Shown one piece after another: positions 61,731 to 64,000 of a DNA stretch of 64,000 nt (position 1 is its first letter; each line of letters starts with the position of its first letter). The stretch is from JADJXM01 sp937967285 (lineage in GTDB: Bacteria > Acidobacteriota > Blastocatellia > RBC074). The stretch spans positions 1 to 64,000 of the forward strand of contig JBFWQI010000026.1 in NCBI GenBank assembly GCA_050249535.1, read 5' to 3'. The translations under genes and the position numbers were made by a program. The notes below the pieces were generated by a model, which saw only the letters and a list, made by a program, of their open reading frames with translations, searched no databases and was not told where the DNA came from.

Positions 61731-62719
61731 TGGCGATACTGGTAACGGGCGGCGCCGGATACATCGGCAGCGTGATGGTCGAAATGCTGCGCCAGAGCAG
61801 CGAACAGGTCGTGGTGCTCGACAACCTGTCGCGCGGGCATCGCGCGGCCGTGGATCCCGATGTTCAGTTCTATCAGGGCAATATCGGCAATCGCGAGATC
61901 ATCGACCTGATCTGCAGCGAGAATGATATAGAATCCTGCATTCACTTCGCGGCGCTCGCCTACGTCGGAGAATCGGTAGCGGAGCCGAAGCTCTATTTCG
62001 AGAACAACGTTTCGCAGGGGATTCAACTGCTCGACGGCCTGATGGCGGCCGGCGTGCAGCGGATCGTCTTCTCATCGACCTGCGCGACATACGGCGAGCC
62101 TCAGTACCTGCCGCTCGATGAAGAGCATCCGCAGAATCCGACCAATCCCTACGGCTGGTCGAAACTGATGATGGAGAAGATCCTTGCGGCGTACGATCAC
62201 GCCTACGGTCTGAAGCACGTCGCGCTGCGTTATTTCAATGCTTCCGGCGCCATTCCCCGGCGAGGCGAGGATCATGCGCCGGAAACCCACATCATCCCGA
62301 ATGTGATCCTGGCGGCGATGGGCAAGCTGCCCTTTGTTTCGGTCTTCGGTGACGACTATCCGACGCCGGATGGAACGGCGATCCGCGACTACGTGCACGT
62401 CGCGGATCTGTGCGACGCGCATCTGCGGGCGCTCGAGCATCTGCGCAGGGGCGGCGAGTCGGAGCGCATCAATCTGGGGACGGGACATGGCTATTCGGTC
62501 AATGAGGTGATCGATACGGCGCGCGAAGTGACCGGGTGCCCGATCGAGGTCAGAACCGAACCGAGGCGGCCGGGCGACCCGTCGCGGCTGGTCGCGAATT
62601 CCGGCAGGGCGCGGAGCGTGCTGGGCTGGGAGCCGCGTTTCGACAATCTGGAAACCATCATCAAAACAGCCTGGGACTGGCACCAGTCTCACCCCGACGG
62701 ATACGGAGATCCCGGATGA
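61730..62719 (+). CDS. galE: UDP-glucose 4-epimerase
   Basis: 329-residue NAD-dependent epimerase interconverting UDP-glucose and UDP-galactose. Rossmann motif TGGAGYIGS (6-14), catalytic FSSTCATYG and Y141-x3-K145 in NPYGWSK, ALRYFNASGA and GTAIRDYVHVADL. Full length. Preceded by GGAGGA at the GHMP kinase stop, overlapping it by one base, and overlaps the next gene by ATGA: a compact Leloir operon galT, kinase, galE. Confidence 0.95.
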
Positions 62720-64000
62720 TGATCAAGGCTCTGACAATCGCGATGATGATCATACTGAGCGGCGCCACGGCCAATCAGAGCCGGCAGGCGGCGATCAGCG
62801 GCGAACTGAAACAATGGCATCGCGTGACGCTGACATTCGAAGGTCCGAACTCATCGGAGAGCGCGACGCCGAATCCGTTTCGTGACTACCGGCTGGAAGT
62901 GACCTTCTCGAAAGGCGGGCGACGGATCGCGGTTCCGGGCTACTACGCCGCCGACGGGAACGCGGGTGAAAGCGGAACGGAGCGCGGTAGCAAATGGCGC
63001 GTCCATTTCATGCCCGATGAAACCGGAGAGTGGCGATACGAGGTCTCGTTCAGGACCGGTTCAGACATCGCGATCAGCGCCGAGGCGGGACGCGGAACGG
63101 CCTTCGACGGGGCGTCGGGGACTTTTCAGATCGGACCTTCGGACAAGACGGGGCGCGATTTCCGCGGAGCGGGGTTATTGCAGTACGCGGGCGGGCATTA
63201 TCTGCGTTTCGCCGGCAGCGGAGAATATTTCATCAAGGGCGGGACCGACAGCCCGGAAAACTTTCTGGCCTACTACGAATTCGACGGCACGCCCGACAAG
63301 CACCGCTATCAGCCGCATGCCGGCGACTGGCGCGAGGGCGATCCGACGTGGCGCAACGACCGCGGCAGGAACATCGTCGGAGCGCTCAATTACCTCGCAT
63401 CGAAAGGAATGAATTCGGTCTACTTCCTGACGATGAATGTGATCGGGGACGGCAAGGACGTCTGGCCGTGGACGGCGGAGAGCGAACGATTCAGATTCGA
63501 CTGCAGCAAGCTGGACCAGTGGGAGACGGTCTTTTCGCATATGGACCGGATCGGCCTGATGATGCACGTGCTGACGCAGGAGACCGAGAACGACCAGTTG
63601 CTTGACGGCGGCGAGCTGGGAATTGAACGAAAGATCTATTACCGCGAACTGATCGCGCGTTTCGCTCATCATCCGGCGCTGGTCTGGAATCTGGGCGAGG
63701 AGAACACGAACACCGACGCGCAGCGCAGGGCGTTCGCCGAATACATTCGCCGTATCGATCCGTACGATCATCCGATCGTCGTTCACACCTATCCGAAACA
63801 GTACGATCAGGTCTACGATCCGCTGATCGGCGATCCGAACTTCGAGGGTCCGTCGCTACAGATGGGAAACATGCGACACACGCACTCCGAAACGATCAAG
63901 TGGATCGACCGGTCGGCGCTCGGCGGGCGGCCGTGGTTCGTCAGCCTGGACGAGATCGGACCGGCCGACCACGGAGTGCTGACGGACGGTGAAGACCCGG
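62716..64000 (+). CDS. Secreted DUF5060/glycosidase-like protein, cut by window end
   Basis: At least 428 residues, open to the last base. A signal peptide (MMIKALTIAMMIILSGATA) is followed by a DUF5060-like beta domain (about 30-150: WHRVTLTFEGPN, PDETGEWRYEVSFR) and a TIM-barrel-like region with GSGEYFIKGGTDSPENFLAY, FAHHPALVWNLGEENTNT (possible acid/base Glu) and HTYPKQYD. These match putative collagen-binding/GH-like proteins of environmental bacteria. Overlaps galE by 4 bp, so it is part of the sulfatase-galactose operon and probably releases sugars outside the cell. Confidence 0.85.
   Translation, partial: MMIKALTIAMMIILSGATANQSRQAAISGELKQWHRVTLTFEGPNSSESATPNPFRDYRLEVTFSKGGRRIAVPGYYAADGNAGESGTERGSKWRVHFMPDETGEWRYEVSFRTGSDIAISAEAGRGTAFDGASGTFQIGPSDKTGRDFRGAGLLQYAGGHYLRFAGSGEYFIKGGTDSPENFLAYYEFDGTPDKHRYQPHAGDWREGDPTWRNDRGRNIVGALNYLASKGMNSVYFLTMNVIGDGKDVWPWTAESERFRFDCSKLDQWETVFSHMDRIGLMMHVLTQETENDQLLDGGELGIERKIYYRELIARFAHHPALVWNLGEENTNTDAQRRAFAEYIRRIDPYDHPIVVHTYPKQYDQVYDPLIGDPNFEGPSLQMGNMRHTHSETIKWIDRSALGGRPWFVSLDEIGPADHGVLTDGEDP

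Overview
The window looks like a chromosomal segment of a GC-rich (about 58-60 percent by eye), Gram-negative, free-living bacterium. My best guess is an Acidobacteriota/Blastocatellia-type genome. That is inference from gene content (giant NHL-propeller protein, SYLF lipoprotein, zinc-ribbon membrane proteins, UbiE, TldD/TldE, many intergenic heptad repeats), not from a phylogenetic marker. No phage, plasmid backbone, CRISPR array or rRNA is visible.

Layout. 0-6.8 kb: GDP-fucose synthase, a SYLF protein, a three-gene membrane operon ending in DUF4129 and DUF4350 proteins, rpmB, and a SanA/YdcF protein. 6.9-9.2 kb: pheA and aroF behind a Phe/Tyr-codon leader peptide and a complete terminator/antiterminator (attenuator). 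9.7-12.7 kb (minus strand): two tandem SAM-II-type riboswitches, each with its own terminator, upstream of SDR - threonine-synthase-family enzyme - ThiS/MoaD-like carrier. I read this as a SAM-regulated homocysteine/methionine module. 12.9-20.3 kb: zinc-ribbon proteins, a c-type cytochrome, a beta-propeller-like protein with two Dpp/Opp permeases, and a metal-site-less M16 protein. 20.3-31.3 kb: ubiE-tldD-pmbA, an L,D-transpeptidase-like protein, a VCBS protein, a penicillin-binding protein with a histone-like linker, and the cdaA-cdaR-glmM c-di-AMP/cell-wall operon. 31.3-40.3 kb: VOC/SRPBCC genes, a four-gene cassette headed by a truncated ISAs1-type domain, lexA, two formylglycine-generating-enzyme-like proteins and a beta-barrel protein. 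40.7-50.0 kb: one gene of about 3,100 codons (NHL propellers, Ig/cadherin-like, HYR, PA14 and IPT domains) containing two almost identical 1,869-bp in-frame modules. 50-54 kb: MscS channel, family-4 uracil-DNA glycosylase, tRNA-Ala(CGC), tRNA-Asn(GTT), DUF4143 ATPase, and an ankyrin gene relic. 54.5-64 kb: desaturase, then sulfatase, methyltransferase, galT, inositol-monophosphatase-like, GHMP kinase, galE and a DUF5060 glycosidase-like gene cut by the window end.

How parts work together. Amino-acid supply is controlled by RNA here: a ribosome-mediated attenuator for phenylalanine, and tandem SAM riboswitches for the putative sulfur-carrier-dependent methionine branch. The right end is a Leloir-type galactose operon with a sulfatase and a secreted carbohydrate-active protein, which suggests use or remodelling of sulfated galactose-containing glycans.

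A second layer is non-coding. Intergenic spaces carry inverted repeats made of degenerate 7-mer (or about 8-10-mer) units, in several sequence families with the same architecture. At least four of their edges carry the same box, TGARCAGTTAC. Some of these repeats supply the stop codon and C-terminal tail of the gene they abut.
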